Assembly (NCBI GenBank): GCA_045539925.1
Contig: JAZQGH010000184.1
Coordinates: 62,001 to 126,000, forward strand
Source: SFWF01 sp045539925
Lineage (GTDB): Bacteria > Bacillota > Clostridia > Oscillospirales > Acutalibacteraceae
Reading direction: 5' to 3'
DNA: 64,000 bases
The position numbers and the translations under genes were made by a program. The notes beneath the pieces are model-generated. The model saw only the letters and a list, made by a program, of their open reading frames with translations. It was not told the DNA's origin and did not search any database. Below, piece by piece: positions 37,391 through 44,947 of the stretch; position 1 is the stretch's first letter; every line of letters starts with the position of its first letter.

Positions 37391-38221
37391 ATGGCAGAAA
37401 ATCCCATTATCAACACACCCGAGGAAAAGGACGAGCTTTCCCCTGAACTCCTCGCTTTCAACAAATCCGAAGAAATCGAAAAAATCGGTAAAATCGAAGA
37501 CAAGGCGGTTCTTCGCTTGACCGCTGAAAACCTCTGTCTCATTTACAATGAGGCTATCCAGACGGGTTCGTTCAACCTCGCAAAACCTATCGAAGAAGCT
37601 ATCACGGAAGCGGTAAATCGCTACACTCAGCTTTCCCGTGAAGAGTGTTACAAAGCAGTTCTTGCAACAGAAGACCCGATGTATAGCGCGGTTCTTCAGC
37701 TCACGTTCCCGTCAATCCGCGCCAAAGATAACAAAGAGGGTGATGAAAAGATCCCGGTCCGCGTTATCGAAAATATCGAAAAGGCGATCGATCTCGCGGC
37801 TCTTCACAAGAGAGCTAACGGCGGTATCGGCAAGGATAAAAACTGGATTCATATCGGCGAAAAACTCAACTTCGTGCTGACTGCGGCAAAGGCGGTTGAC
37901 CTCGGTATCGATCCCAAGGAAATCAACGATAGTTACGCTATGTCTGAGATCGCTCGCAGTATCGACCTCGGCAGAACTCCGTGTTCTAAGACGAATATCC
38001 TCCGCACACTTCAGACCGTCGTTACGGCTATGATCGGCGAAGAATATAAGGCGACATCTCACGACGTGAACTTCCTTCTCTCGATTTTCTCGAAGAAGGG
38101 TCGCGCTGCTCTCTCGGTTAACTGCGCAAATCACAAGTATATGCGCTCTTATCTCGCGGAAATTTGTCATCGTATCGTAACAGGCAAGACCTACACGGTT
38201 GAGTATAAAAAGGCGAAGTAA
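37391..38221 (+). CDS. Conserved-looking hypothetical protein, 276 aa
   Basis: A mostly helical protein (MAENPIINTPEEKDELSPELLAFNKSEEIEKIGKIEDKAVLRLTAENLCLIYNEA) without a recognisable motif. It has AAAAGGAGACCAAGAAA before the ATG, is flanked by terminators with matching tails, and so is monocistronic. Codon usage is more GC-rich than in the left half. I do not recognise it. Confidence 0.6.
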   Translation: MAENPIINTPEEKDELSPELLAFNKSEEIEKIGKIEDKAVLRLTAENLCLIYNEAIQTGSFNLAKPIEEAITEAVNRYTQLSREECYKAVLATEDPMYSAVLQLTFPSIRAKDNKEGDEKIPVRVIENIEKAIDLAALHKRANGGIGKDKNWIHIGEKLNFVLTAAKAVDLGIDPKEINDSYAMSEIARSIDLGRTPCSKTNILRTLQTVVTAMIGEEYKATSHDVNFLLSIFSKKGRAALSVNCANHKYMRSYLAEICHRIVTGKTYTVEYKKAK

Positions 38222-38248
38222 TCGCCTGATTTTCAAGGTTATAAGTCG

Positions 38249-38280
38249 GCACACCCTCACACTTGCGGGTGTGCTTTCTT
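38249..38280 (+). terminator. Intrinsic terminator
   Basis: GCACACCC/GGGTGTGC 8-bp stem followed by TTTCTT. Confidence 0.85.
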
Positions 38281-38360
38281 ATGGGTTTGATTTTCTATCC
38301 CAGAAACTACATAAGAGGGCTCGGGTCTGTCACAAAACAGACCGAGCCTACCCATCGGGG

Positions 38361-38480
38361 TATAAGGGTTGGTTTTTGAAAACCTGCGAATCGCTTGGTT
38401 TTTAAGATTTGCCGGAACCTGACCGATAAGGGTTGGTTTTTCATCTCGTACATATCCGACCGCGATAAGGTTGGTTTTTA
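38361..38480 (+). repeat. Direct repeats of ATAAGGGTTGGTTTTT
   Basis: Copies occur at 38361-38377, 38425-38441 and 38464-38480, with a partial copy (CGCTTGGTTTTTAAG) at about 38392-38407 and another full-like copy at 39055-39071. No gene fits between 38222 and 38514. The repeats may be iterons, operator sites or promoter elements. Confidence 0.6.
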
Positions 38481-38514
38481 AGTTTATAAACGTGACATAG
38501 GGAGGGTTTTTAAT

Positions 38515-38718
38515 ATGTCATATGCTTCTTTTCAGACGAGAGTCAGATCTCTCATAGACCGCGCTGGCGGTGGTATCGCAGTCCGCTTTTCTCACGACAC
38601 CGATAAGGGTCGATTTTTTGCAAATCTCTCGGACGGGACGACGATAATCGGGCACGAGTCCGCGCTTAAAGTCACAGTTCGCTGGGGTTCGGGACATACC
38701 GCACAGACTGCAATCTGA
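38515..38718 (+). CDS. Small hypothetical protein, 67 aa
   Basis: MSYASFQTRVRSLIDRAGGGIAVRFSHDTDKGRFFANLSDGTTIIGHESALKVTVRWGSGHTAQTAI. A compact beta-rich protein; the start is preceded by GGGAGGGTTTTTAAT. Not recognised. Confidence 0.55.
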   Translation: MSYASFQTRVRSLIDRAGGGIAVRFSHDTDKGRFFANLSDGTTIIGHESALKVTVRWGSGHTAQTAI

Positions 38719-38727
38719 TGAAGCGAT

Positions 38728-39045
38728 ATGAACACATATATTCATTCTGAGGTCTTGGAACAACTCTCCGTAGCTCTTCAGGTAGATCTCGGGAATTTAA
38801 TAGTCAAAGAGCTTGAGTCGGAGGGGTATCAGTGTTTGGAAATCGCAGATCATTCTGGATCAAAAGGGATTGATATAGTATTCAGGGATCCGTCACTCGT
38901 CTGTTATATACAGACATTCCGTATGGATTGTTTGAGTCTTACAAATATGATTCTTGCTAATTTGCAGGAGCAAATACTCACTTACGAAGACGTTAAGAGG
39001 GAACAACGTTTGATTTTTCAGCACAACCAAACAACGGCGGATTAA
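38728..39045 (+). CDS. Hypothetical protein, 105 aa
   Basis: Residues 15-60 (LQVDLGNLIVKELESEGYQCLEIADHSGSKGIDIVFRDPSLV) look like part of an alpha/beta fold with acidic residues; a restriction-endonuclease-like 'GID.VF.D' pattern is faintly visible but too weak to name. It starts 9 bases after the previous gene. Confidence 0.5.
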   Translation: MNTYIHSEVLEQLSVALQVDLGNLIVKELESEGYQCLEIADHSGSKGIDIVFRDPSLVCYIQTFRMDCLSLTNMILANLQEQILTYEDVKREQRLIFQHNQTTAD

Positions 39046-39090
39046 TTTCCGCCGTAATAAGGGTTGGTTTTCGAGAAGGTCGGAGGTTCT

Positions 39091-39348
39091 ATGGAACAAC
39101 ATTATGTCGTAATCAATAATTATGCTCTCTCTAATATGGGAATTTCAGGCATTGCTGTATCAGGAGTCGGGCATTCTCACGCGGAAGCTAAAGCGATTTT
39201 AGCGAAGGCTTCTGCTGATGAGAGAAAATACGCCGAGGAAAATAATTGGACGATCTATGTCGATTCGGACGAGGAATTTGACGCAGGCGAGGAAGGGTTT
39301 TATGCTGCCGAACACGCGCATTTTTATATCGTAGAGGTAGAGGAATAA
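39091..39348 (+). CDS. Hypothetical protein, 85 aa
   Basis: The ATG at 39091 follows GGAGGTTCT. The acidic C terminus and 'SGVGHSHAEAKAILAKASADERKYAEENNWTIYVDSDEEF' region are distinctive; not recognised. Confidence 0.55.
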   Translation: MEQHYVVINNYALSNMGISGIAVSGVGHSHAEAKAILAKASADERKYAEENNWTIYVDSDEEFDAGEEGFYAAEHAHFYIVEVEE

Positions 39349-39350
39349 TA

Positions 39351-39593
39351 ATGAACATTCACGAATATGTTTCGGCTTTCATCGCAAGACGAAGGCTTTT
39401 GAATCTTGACGAGGTTCCGCACGGAATCGAATTTATCGCTAACGCCTATACAGGCGAGATCTACGCTTGCCGTATGGAGTGGGGTTCTTGGGAACTCACA
39501 GCTTTTGGCGTATCTCTGATTTCGCAGGGTTTTCTGTCTGCGTTGCTTTCAGATCTCGACAACCGCAGGGTTATTAAGTTCCGAGTAGGGTAA
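39351..39593 (+). CDS. Hypothetical protein, 80 aa, possibly frameshifted at its end
   Basis: MNIHEYVSAFIARRRLLNLDEVPHGIEFIANAYTGEIYACRMEWGSWELTAFGVSLISQGFLSALLSDLDNRRVIKFRVG. Immediately after the stop, another frame encodes RVKESKDLEEAIAKIKALLEK to a stop at about 39651, which would be a natural helical C terminus. This suggests a lost frame or a programmed shift near GTAGGGTAAAGG. Confidence 0.5.
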   Translation: MNIHEYVSAFIARRRLLNLDEVPHGIEFIANAYTGEIYACRMEWGSWELTAFGVSLISQGFLSALLSDLDNRRVIKFRVG

Positions 39594-39662
39594 AGGAATC
39601 CAAAGATCTTGAAGAAGCAATCGCAAAGATAAAAGCTCTCCTTGAAAAGTGAGGAAAAGAAA

Positions 39663-39695
39663 AGTAGTGCGCTCCAAGTCACAATAAACGCACTA
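39663..39695 (+). promoter_or_regulatory. Leader hairpin upstream of the XRE gene
   Basis: An 8-bp inverted repeat GTAGTGCG/CGCACTAC encloses 17 bases. It lies between the 80-aa gene and the regulator and could terminate or regulate. Confidence 0.4.
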
Positions 39696-39749
39696 CAATT
39701 CTGGGGATAAAATTCCTGATGGACGATGAAACTTGCCTTCGTCGTCCTT

Positions 39750-39771
39750 TCGTGGTTTTATTATACCACGA
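39750..39771 (+). promoter_or_regulatory. Candidate operator for the adjacent XRE regulator
   Basis: A TCGTGG/CCACGA inverted repeat with a 10-base TTTTATTATA centre, lying 28 bases upstream of the regulator start and overlapping a -10-like TATTATA. It suggests autoregulation. Confidence 0.55.
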
Positions 39772-39798
39772 GGTTTTATAAAAGGCAAGGTTTTTAAG

Positions 39799-40008
39799 AT
39801 GACAAATTTGCAAAAGATCCGCAAATCGCGAGGTTTTTCACAAAAAGAACTTTCAGATTCAAGCGGTGTATCTCTTCGTATACTTCAGTATTACGAGCAA
39901 GGGAAAAACGACATCAACAAAGCGCAGGGAATTACACTCTATAAGCTCGCAAAAGCTTTAGACGTGAGAATGATCGACATAATGGAGCTTGAAAAAGCAG
40001 AGGAATAA
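39799..40008 (+). CDS. XRE-family transcriptional regulator, 69 aa
   Basis: A single Cro/CI-type helix-turn-helix: LQKIRKSRGFSQKELSDSSGVSLRILQYYEQGKNDINKAQGITLYKLAKALDV. The whole protein is one domain. The ATG at 39799 lies after AAGGCAAGGTTTTTAAG. The dyad just upstream supports self-control. It might repress the following small genes. Confidence 0.9.
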   Translation: MTNLQKIRKSRGFSQKELSDSSGVSLRILQYYEQGKNDINKAQGITLYKLAKALDVRMIDIMELEKAEE

Positions 40009-40056
40009 ACCCTCTGCTTTTTTCATGCCTTGTTTTTTCAGAATCGGGAGGTATCT

Positions 40057-40197
40057 ATGTACGAAGTCTGGTTTTTGAATGAACGCGGACAGCGGGTTCG
40101 CAAGGAATTCACGAGCGTGTATCAGTGCAAGCTTTTCGTCAACAAATTAAAACGATCTAAGCGGTGTAAGCTCTTGTCTTACCCGCTTTTTTATTAA
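40057..40197 (+). CDS. Small basic protein, 46 aa
   Basis: ATG preceded by GGGAGGTATCT. MYEVWFLNERGQRVRKEFTSVYQCKLFVNKLKRSKRCKLLSYPLFY. The first 35 residues (aromatic strands then a helix) resemble small DUF-type phage proteins. No function known. Confidence 0.55.
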   Translation: MYEVWFLNERGQRVRKEFTSVYQCKLFVNKLKRSKRCKLLSYPLFY

Positions 40198-40208
40198 CGG
40201 AGGTTTTT

Positions 40209-40406
40209 ATGAAACATATAATCACAGTAATCAAAACACTCGCGACAGGAGTAGCTCTTATGGCGGTTTTTATGATCATTGGTACTGCGGGGCACGCAGA
40301 AGAAATGGTTTTTGAAACCTTCGTTAAACGCGAAATTATCTGGGTTCTCATCGGCGGGATTTCGTTTAAGATCGCTCAAGTAGCGTGGGTTTTCGAAAAG
40401 GACTGA
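40209..40406 (+). CDS. Small membrane protein, 65 aa
   Basis: Two hydrophobic segments (residues about 6-26, VIKTLATGVALMAVFMIIG; and 42-58, REIIWVLIGGISFKIAQVA) predict a two-pass membrane peptide. AACGGAGGTTTTT precedes the ATG. Possible superinfection exclusion or membrane modifier, but unproven. Confidence 0.55.
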   Translation: MKHIITVIKTLATGVALMAVFMIIGTAGHAEEMVFETFVKREIIWVLIGGISFKIAQVAWVFEKD

Positions 40407-40416
40407 GGAGGCAGTT

Positions 40417-41091
40417 ATGAAATTCAATATTAATGATTATAAAGACAGGGCAAACGAGTACGTTATGCACTGTAAAACACCGGAGGAAGCGGAGGATTTT
40501 CGTGATTATATGATCGCTTCCGGACAAAACAACAAACTTTATCACCTCAATGAGTACGCTGATGTACTAAGATATTTTAGCAAAAAAGAGACGGAGCTGC
40601 CCTTTAATATTGCTTATGATTTTAATAATGACTCTTTTTGTTCCGTGTCGTATATAAAATTTATGGGATGCACGGTACTCGAGTGGAGCGATTTTATGGA
40701 TCGCGAGGAACCTGATGCATCTAAGGAATCCGACTCACACACCGAGGAATCCCTCAAATCATTCACGAAAGCGGATCTCAAAACAGGCGACGTGATTCAG
40801 CGCCGTAACGGAAGAGTAGAAATTGTCAACCGCGAACTTGGAATGTTTATTTGCCAAGACGGTTGGAATGATCTCGTACATATTAAGGAGGATTTGACTA
40901 CTACATGTTTAAACAATGGCTACGATATTGTAGCTGTAAGACGTCCAAAAGACAAAGCAGATTGCCGGTTTTCAGCATTTAAAATGAACTGGGGTGACCT
41001 CGTGTACAAACGCGAAGATCCCGTAGAAATGACCCTCTCCGAAGTCTGCAAGCTTCTCGGCAAAACAATCCGAATCGTTCCCGAGCCTTAA
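40417..41091 (+). CDS. Hypothetical protein, 224 aa, shares an N-terminal domain with 50480 and 50824 genes
   Basis: N-terminal MKFNINDYKDRANEYVMHCKTPEEAEDFRDYM and then TVLEWSDFMDRE match the paralogues at 50480-50818 (MKFKFDDYSNCHVMHCKTEEESDFFTEF ... ILEFSDFDWD) and 50824-51162. The C-terminal half (TKADLKTGDVIQRRNGRVEIVNRELGMFICQDGWNDLVHI) resembles the SH3-like 'GD' proteins at 49156-52085. It may therefore be a fusion of the two families. Confidence 0.6.
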   Translation: MKFNINDYKDRANEYVMHCKTPEEAEDFRDYMIASGQNNKLYHLNEYADVLRYFSKKETELPFNIAYDFNNDSFCSVSYIKFMGCTVLEWSDFMDREEPDASKESDSHTEESLKSFTKADLKTGDVIQRRNGRVEIVNRELGMFICQDGWNDLVHIKEDLTTTCLNNGYDIVAVRRPKDKADCRFSAFKMNWGDLVYKREDPVEMTLSEVCKLLGKTIRIVPEP

Positions 41092-41127
41092 AGTTTATAA
41101 ACGCTTGGTTTTTCAGCGTTTTTATAT

Positions 41128-41422
41128 CAAAAACCAAACCTTCATATATCCAACACTTAGTTTCGCACTCCTTATAACAATCTCCTTTCTTGTACTCCCA
41201 TACACCTTAATCATATTCACGCGAAACACCTCTTGTACTCCCTAAAAAGATTTTCCAGACCCGCACGGGGAGTCAATAACATTAATTATCATTGTTTTTG
41301 TAATTCATATTATTTCTCTTATAACAGTTAAATACTTTTATGCTTAACGACTGTAGTTTCTGCTGTAATAGAATTGTTTGATTTATCACATAAGTGTTGG
41401 ATATACGAGGGCTTGGTTTTTG
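41128..41422. repeat. 32-bp imperfect inverted repeats enclosing 231 bp
   Basis: Left arm 41128-41159 and right arm 41391-41422 are inverted copies with 29 of 32 positions identical, the three differences all being transitions. The arms end in CAAAAACC outwards. No gene for a transposase lies inside; the interior is A/T-rich and non-coding on the plus strand. It could be a miniature transposon or an invertible segment. Confidence 0.75.
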
Positions 41423-41455
41423 AGAATTAATATAATAAAAGCGAGGTTTTACATA

Positions 41456-41746
41456 ATGAATATCATAAGAAAAGATCAGGTGATAACCGAGATCTCAAGA
41501 AACACGGGCTTTCGTCCGTCAGTAGTCAGAGTTATCCTCGATGATTTTTGCGAGGTGGTTTCCGTTTCTCTTTCAAACGGTGCGTCCGTTCAGCTCACAG
41601 AGTTCGGAACTTTTGAACCGAAAAAGAGAGCAGCGAGAACGGGGAGAAATCCTCACACGAATAAACCCGTTCCGATTCCTCCGAGAGTTGTGCCGGTTTT
41701 TAAGCCGGGAACAAAACTCAAAAATATTGTAACAAAGGAGATATGA
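41456..41746 (+). CDS. HU-like DNA-binding protein, 96 aa
   Basis: The ATG at 41456 begins MNIIRKDQVITEISRNTGFRPSVVRVILDDFCEVVSVSLSNGASVQLTEFGTFEPKKRAARTGRNPHTNKPVPIPPRVVPVFKPGTKLK, a full HU/IHF-type domain with the RNP DNA-binding arm. This is the second HU-like gene in the window. It lies upstream of the Ubl-region genes. Confidence 0.9.
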   Translation: MNIIRKDQVITEISRNTGFRPSVVRVILDDFCEVVSVSLSNGASVQLTEFGTFEPKKRAARTGRNPHTNKPVPIPPRVVPVFKPGTKLKNIVTKEI

Positions 41747-41747
41747 T

Positions 41748-42377
41748 ATGGCAGGGAAAGTATTAATAGGCTCAAGAATCGTCTGGGAACTTTTCGAGCT
41801 CAATAAATCGTGCCTACGTAATCAGCTCAAAAGCCTCGCAGAAGATAGGGAAAAGGATATCGACATATATCTGACAGAAGACACGGGATTTCCTCAGATC
41901 GTCGTAATGCAGAACGGAAGGATTCTTGAGTCTGAAATAATGGTCGATGAAGAAGACTGCGCAAGTTCAGTGGAAAAGATCTACGCAAAGTATCTTTGCA
42001 AGGATTACGAGGTTTCCGAAAAAGAAGCCAAGGAAGAAAAGGCTGAGGAGCAGGAAACGCCTGATGACACCGACGATTTTTCAGAGGAGGATATCGAAGA
42101 AGGTATGATCCTTGATCGTGAGGACGAGCTTGATGCAGCTCTCATTGATTTTCTGAGCGTGGTTTTTGAGGAGCCTGCATCCGTAACAACAACACTTCTT
42201 GATGATGATCCGAAGGAATTTGAGGAAATCAAGGAAACCTTCCTCGGATATCTTGCGAAGATGTGCAAGTATGATATCCGTCGTCCGATGTACCTTGAAT
42301 ATCCGGACGGAAAGGTAGAATTCACAGAGCATCCGTATGACAATATGGAAGTCGATGTGGTAGTTGTATCTTGCTAA
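41748..42377 (+). CDS. Acidic hypothetical protein, 209 aa
   Basis: It starts one base after the HU gene stop, with AAAGGAGATAT before. The central region (residues about 85-125) is highly acidic (KEEKAEEQETPDDTDDFSEEDIEEGM). The rest is alpha/beta. Unknown function; a terminator follows. Confidence 0.55.
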   Translation: MAGKVLIGSRIVWELFELNKSCLRNQLKSLAEDREKDIDIYLTEDTGFPQIVVMQNGRILESEIMVDEEDCASSVEKIYAKYLCKDYEVSEKEAKEEKAEEQETPDDTDDFSEEDIEEGMILDREDELDAALIDFLSVVFEEPASVTTTLLDDDPKEFEEIKETFLGYLAKMCKYDIRRPMYLEYPDGKVEFTEHPYDNMEVDVVVVSC

Positions 42378-42382
42378 CGAGC

Positions 42383-42405
42383 ACCAACCGGAAGGTTGGT
42401 TTTTT
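42383..42405 (+). terminator. Intrinsic terminator
   Basis: ACCAACC-GGAA-GGTTGGT followed by TTTTTA. Confidence 0.9.
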
Positions 42406-42563
42406 ATATCCGACGCGAACGGAATTTCGCGATAAGCCCGAGAGGATATCCCTCTCTGCCTCTCGGGTATGTTTGCCGTGGGTTCGGCTTCCGCACAAAA
42501 GTGCAAGCGCAAACGGATAACGCTAACGGAATACTATTTTTTGAAAGAAAGGACATTGAAATT

Positions 42564-42998
42564 ATGTCAAAAATCGCAGTTGCAGGAAATGCAGTAGTAG
42601 TAACCTCCAAGATGTCTCTCGAAGACATCAAGACCCTCGAAAAGTACCGTCCCTCCGCACTCAAGCTTATGGGTGGTGAAAACGGCAAGGAAGAACTCTT
42701 CCGCGTAATGTCCACAAAGGGCATGGGCGAGATCGACTCTTGCGGTGCGGCTTTCGGTCAGTGTACACATGACGAAGCCAAGAACGCTTGCATCACACTT
42801 GTCTTTGACAAGGTAGAAGGCGACCTCAAGGAAGTAATCGCGGATAAGCTCGGCGCAGCAAAGACAAAGCTCGACCAGATCGAAGAAACTGTTCCCGCAG
42901 TTCTCGCAGAAGTCAAGGCTGAACGCGCAGCGATCATGGACGGCATCGAATTCGTCGGTTCCGTAACAGCGGCAGAAGAACCGAACGCTGCTGAATAA
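42564..42998 (+). CDS. Hypothetical protein preceding the Ubl gene, 144 aa
   Basis: The ATG at 42564 (MSKIAVAGNAVVVTSKMSLEDIKTLEKYRPSALKLMGGENGKEELF) is preceded by GAAAGGACATTGAAATT. The protein ends with a helical, alanine-rich region. Homologues as I recall accompany Ubl genes in gut plasmids/phages, with unknown function; in PRTRC-like systems the equivalent would be a small accessory protein. A terminator-like hairpin separates it from the Ubl gene, so it is probably abundant. Confidence 0.55.
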   Translation: MSKIAVAGNAVVVTSKMSLEDIKTLEKYRPSALKLMGGENGKEELFRVMSTKGMGEIDSCGAAFGQCTHDEAKNACITLVFDKVEGDLKEVIADKLGAAKTKLDQIEETVPAVLAEVKAERAAIMDGIEFVGSVTAAEEPNAAE

Positions 42999-43003
42999 TC
43001 CTT

Positions 43004-43034
43004 AAAAGGACGGTTTTTGAAAAACCGTCCTTTT
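43004..43034 (+). terminator. Intrinsic terminator-like hairpin
   Basis: AAAAGGACGGTTTTT pairs perfectly with AAAAACCGTCCTTTT. It lies between the 144-aa gene and the Ubl gene and would reduce read-through. Confidence 0.85.
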
Positions 43035-43115
43035 CAAAACCATTCAGAAATCATAGACATCCCTCATTACAAAACAAAATTAAAATTATTTATTGAATTA
43101 AAGGAGTTACATACC

Positions 43116-43352
43116 ATGGTAAGAGTAATTACAGGCACAACACTTAAGAGAAACGATCCCGTTACAGTTCCTTCCACAACAACCCTCAAGTCCGTTCTTG
43201 AAGACGGTCGCATCGACTATGCGAACGCTCGCATTCACCTTGACGGTTCTCCTCTTTCCGCAGGTGATCTCAACAAGACATTTGCGGATTTCGGCATCAC
43301 GGAAGGAACTTGCTTCCTCCTCAATGTTGTAAAGGCAGATAACGCTGCCTGA
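43116..43352 (+). CDS. Ubiquitin-like beta-grasp protein, 78 aa
   Basis: The ATG at 43116 follows AAAGGAGTTACATACC. The order of strand-helix-strand elements and the ending TLKSVLEDGRIDYANARIHLDGSPLSAGDLNKTFADFGITEGTCFLLNVVKADNAA match the small Ubls of prokaryotic E1/JAB systems (PRTRC protein C type). It ends KADNAA, without a C-terminal Gly-Gly, so either processing differs or conjugation uses an internal or newly exposed residue. Tight genetic linkage to E2-like, JAB and E1 genes supports the call. Confidence 0.75.
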   Translation: MVRVITGTTLKRNDPVTVPSTTTLKSVLEDGRIDYANARIHLDGSPLSAGDLNKTFADFGITEGTCFLLNVVKADNAA

Positions 43353-43382
43353 CCATTTGTCCGCCAATTAAGGCGGACACAA

Positions 43383-43467
43383 GGGGGATTGGCGGAATAG
43401 GCAGACGCAACGGACTTAAAATCCGTCGGATTAAAAACCCGTACCGGTTCGATCCCGGTATCCCCCA
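43383..43467 (+). tRNA. tRNA-Leu (UAA anticodon)
   Basis: An 85-base cloverleaf: 7-bp acceptor stem GGGGGAT/ATCCCCC, anticodon stem ACGGA/TCCGT with loop CTTAAAA (anticodon TAA), a long variable arm as expected for Leu, and a T arm ACCGG-TTCGATC-CCGGT. CCA is not encoded. It lies between the Ubl gene and the E2-like gene, 15 bases before the next ribosome site region. Confidence 0.97.
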
Positions 43468-43499
43468 TCGTTGATTTTATAAAAACAAGGAGAGGACTT

Positions 43500-44933
43500 A
43501 TGTTCAGAAAATCTATATCTCATACCCCACTGACAGACGCCACAACGAATGAGTATTTTGAGCACATTTCGGCTGACTCTTACGGCACCGACGTGTCGTT
43601 CAGAGCAACGCTCAGAGCGCTCCTTTCACCGAGACTTGCTTCGGGAGAAAGAGTATCGTTAACGTACGGTTATTCAACTTATACCTCGTCGGATCTCTCG
43701 GGAATTTCAACCGACAGAGCAGTGAAGAAGATCGTTGACCCTACCGATTGGAGCGATGGCACTATACGCATCCATAACTTCGCGAACAACGAACAGGCAA
43801 ACAACTATGCTTGGCTCGAACTTATGAAGAGTTCTTTTGAGAAGAGCTTTCCTGAGTGGCACATCCTCGAAAAAATGACAGACTTCTTCCGCAAAACTTT
43901 CTACGTTGTCTGCTTCATCAATCCCGAAAAGAAGTCGGTAATCATCTTCACAGAAGGACTTGATACAAGAAAACTCCATTATCTTGAATGTTCCATCGTT
44001 GCATTCATGCCGTGGTATTTTGAGGGCGGTGTATCTGAGCTCGAAATGGAACTCATTCAGTCTCTTCGTGAAAAGACTCCTGAAAAGTATGAGAATGCTC
44101 TCGTAAAAATCGCGGAAAAGCTTGACCTCAGAACCATGTTTATCAGAAGTAGACTTCGCGGTTTTGAAACAAGACACGAAAAACAGGAAATGGAAAATCT
44201 CAAGAATAATATCGCAAGATATATTTCCAATATCGAAGCTCACAACAATTCCATCGGCGATCTTTTAAGACAGAAGAATGACGCGGAGACAAGACTCCTC
44301 GGAATTAAAACTAAGATCGATTCAACGGGCGAGGAATCTGAGATCATGGAGTATTTCATTGCAAACAAGAACCTCTACCTGAGAAGTCTGGATAATACAA
44401 CGATGATCTTTGTGTGTACCGGATATCTTGATTTCTTTGACGAAGACATGGCTGAGTCTATGGTGAACAATAAAAACTCGTATTTCTACGTTAATGATGA
44501 CGGCGATGATTATGACAACGAGGAAGATATCGAACTGCTTATGCGTGCGGTTTTCATCGAACGCAAAGTTAAAATGAGAGTCTGTGCGGCATACTCGTTC
44601 AACCTTAACGGATCTGTGTCAGGACGTTCTAATTATAGCTTCGGACCCGACTTTAACACTTATGTTCCTAATCCTCATATTGACGGCTATAGCTGCCTTG
44701 GCGATTATGTACGAACAATTAACGAGCTCCTTGCAAAGTGCGATTATATCAGTGCAATAGCGCAGTGTATGGCTTCCTGTCATTCAATCAATCTCGGAGA
44801 CTCGGTCGTAATGGAGCATTTCTGTTCTTGGCTTTATAGCGAAAGAAGCGGCGCAACAAAGGCGTTCTTGGAACTCCCGACAGGCGAGGTTGTAAACAGA
44901 GTAAAAGCCGTTGAGTGGCTCAAAGAAAATTAA
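43500..44933 (+). CDS. E2-like protein with coiled coil, 477 aa
   Basis: Located between Ubl and JAB genes. The C-terminal region has an E2-reminiscent strand-loop-active-site pattern: YSFGPDFNTYVPNPHIDGYSCLGDYVRTINELL, with P392-H393 and C399 resembling the HPN...C of UBC enzymes, followed by helices. The middle (residues about 215-275) is a coiled coil, and the N-terminal 200 residues are alpha/beta. GGAGAGGACTT precedes the ATG. The E2 call is a structural inference; biochemical identity unproven. Confidence 0.6.
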   Translation: MFRKSISHTPLTDATTNEYFEHISADSYGTDVSFRATLRALLSPRLASGERVSLTYGYSTYTSSDLSGISTDRAVKKIVDPTDWSDGTIRIHNFANNEQANNYAWLELMKSSFEKSFPEWHILEKMTDFFRKTFYVVCFINPEKKSVIIFTEGLDTRKLHYLECSIVAFMPWYFEGGVSELEMELIQSLREKTPEKYENALVKIAEKLDLRTMFIRSRLRGFETRHEKQEMENLKNNIARYISNIEAHNNSIGDLLRQKNDAETRLLGIKTKIDSTGEESEIMEYFIANKNLYLRSLDNTTMIFVCTGYLDFFDEDMAESMVNNKNSYFYVNDDGDDYDNEEDIELLMRAVFIERKVKMRVCAAYSFNLNGSVSGRSNYSFGPDFNTYVPNPHIDGYSCLGDYVRTINELLAKCDYISAIAQCMASCHSINLGDSVVMEHFCSWLYSERSGATKAFLELPTGEVVNRVKAVEWLKEN

Positions 44934-44947
44934 AAAGGAGATTTTGT

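Noticed and set aside
41128..41422. Full insertion sequence
   Set aside because: There is no transposase gene inside and no clear target duplication, so only a non-autonomous or invertible element is supported.
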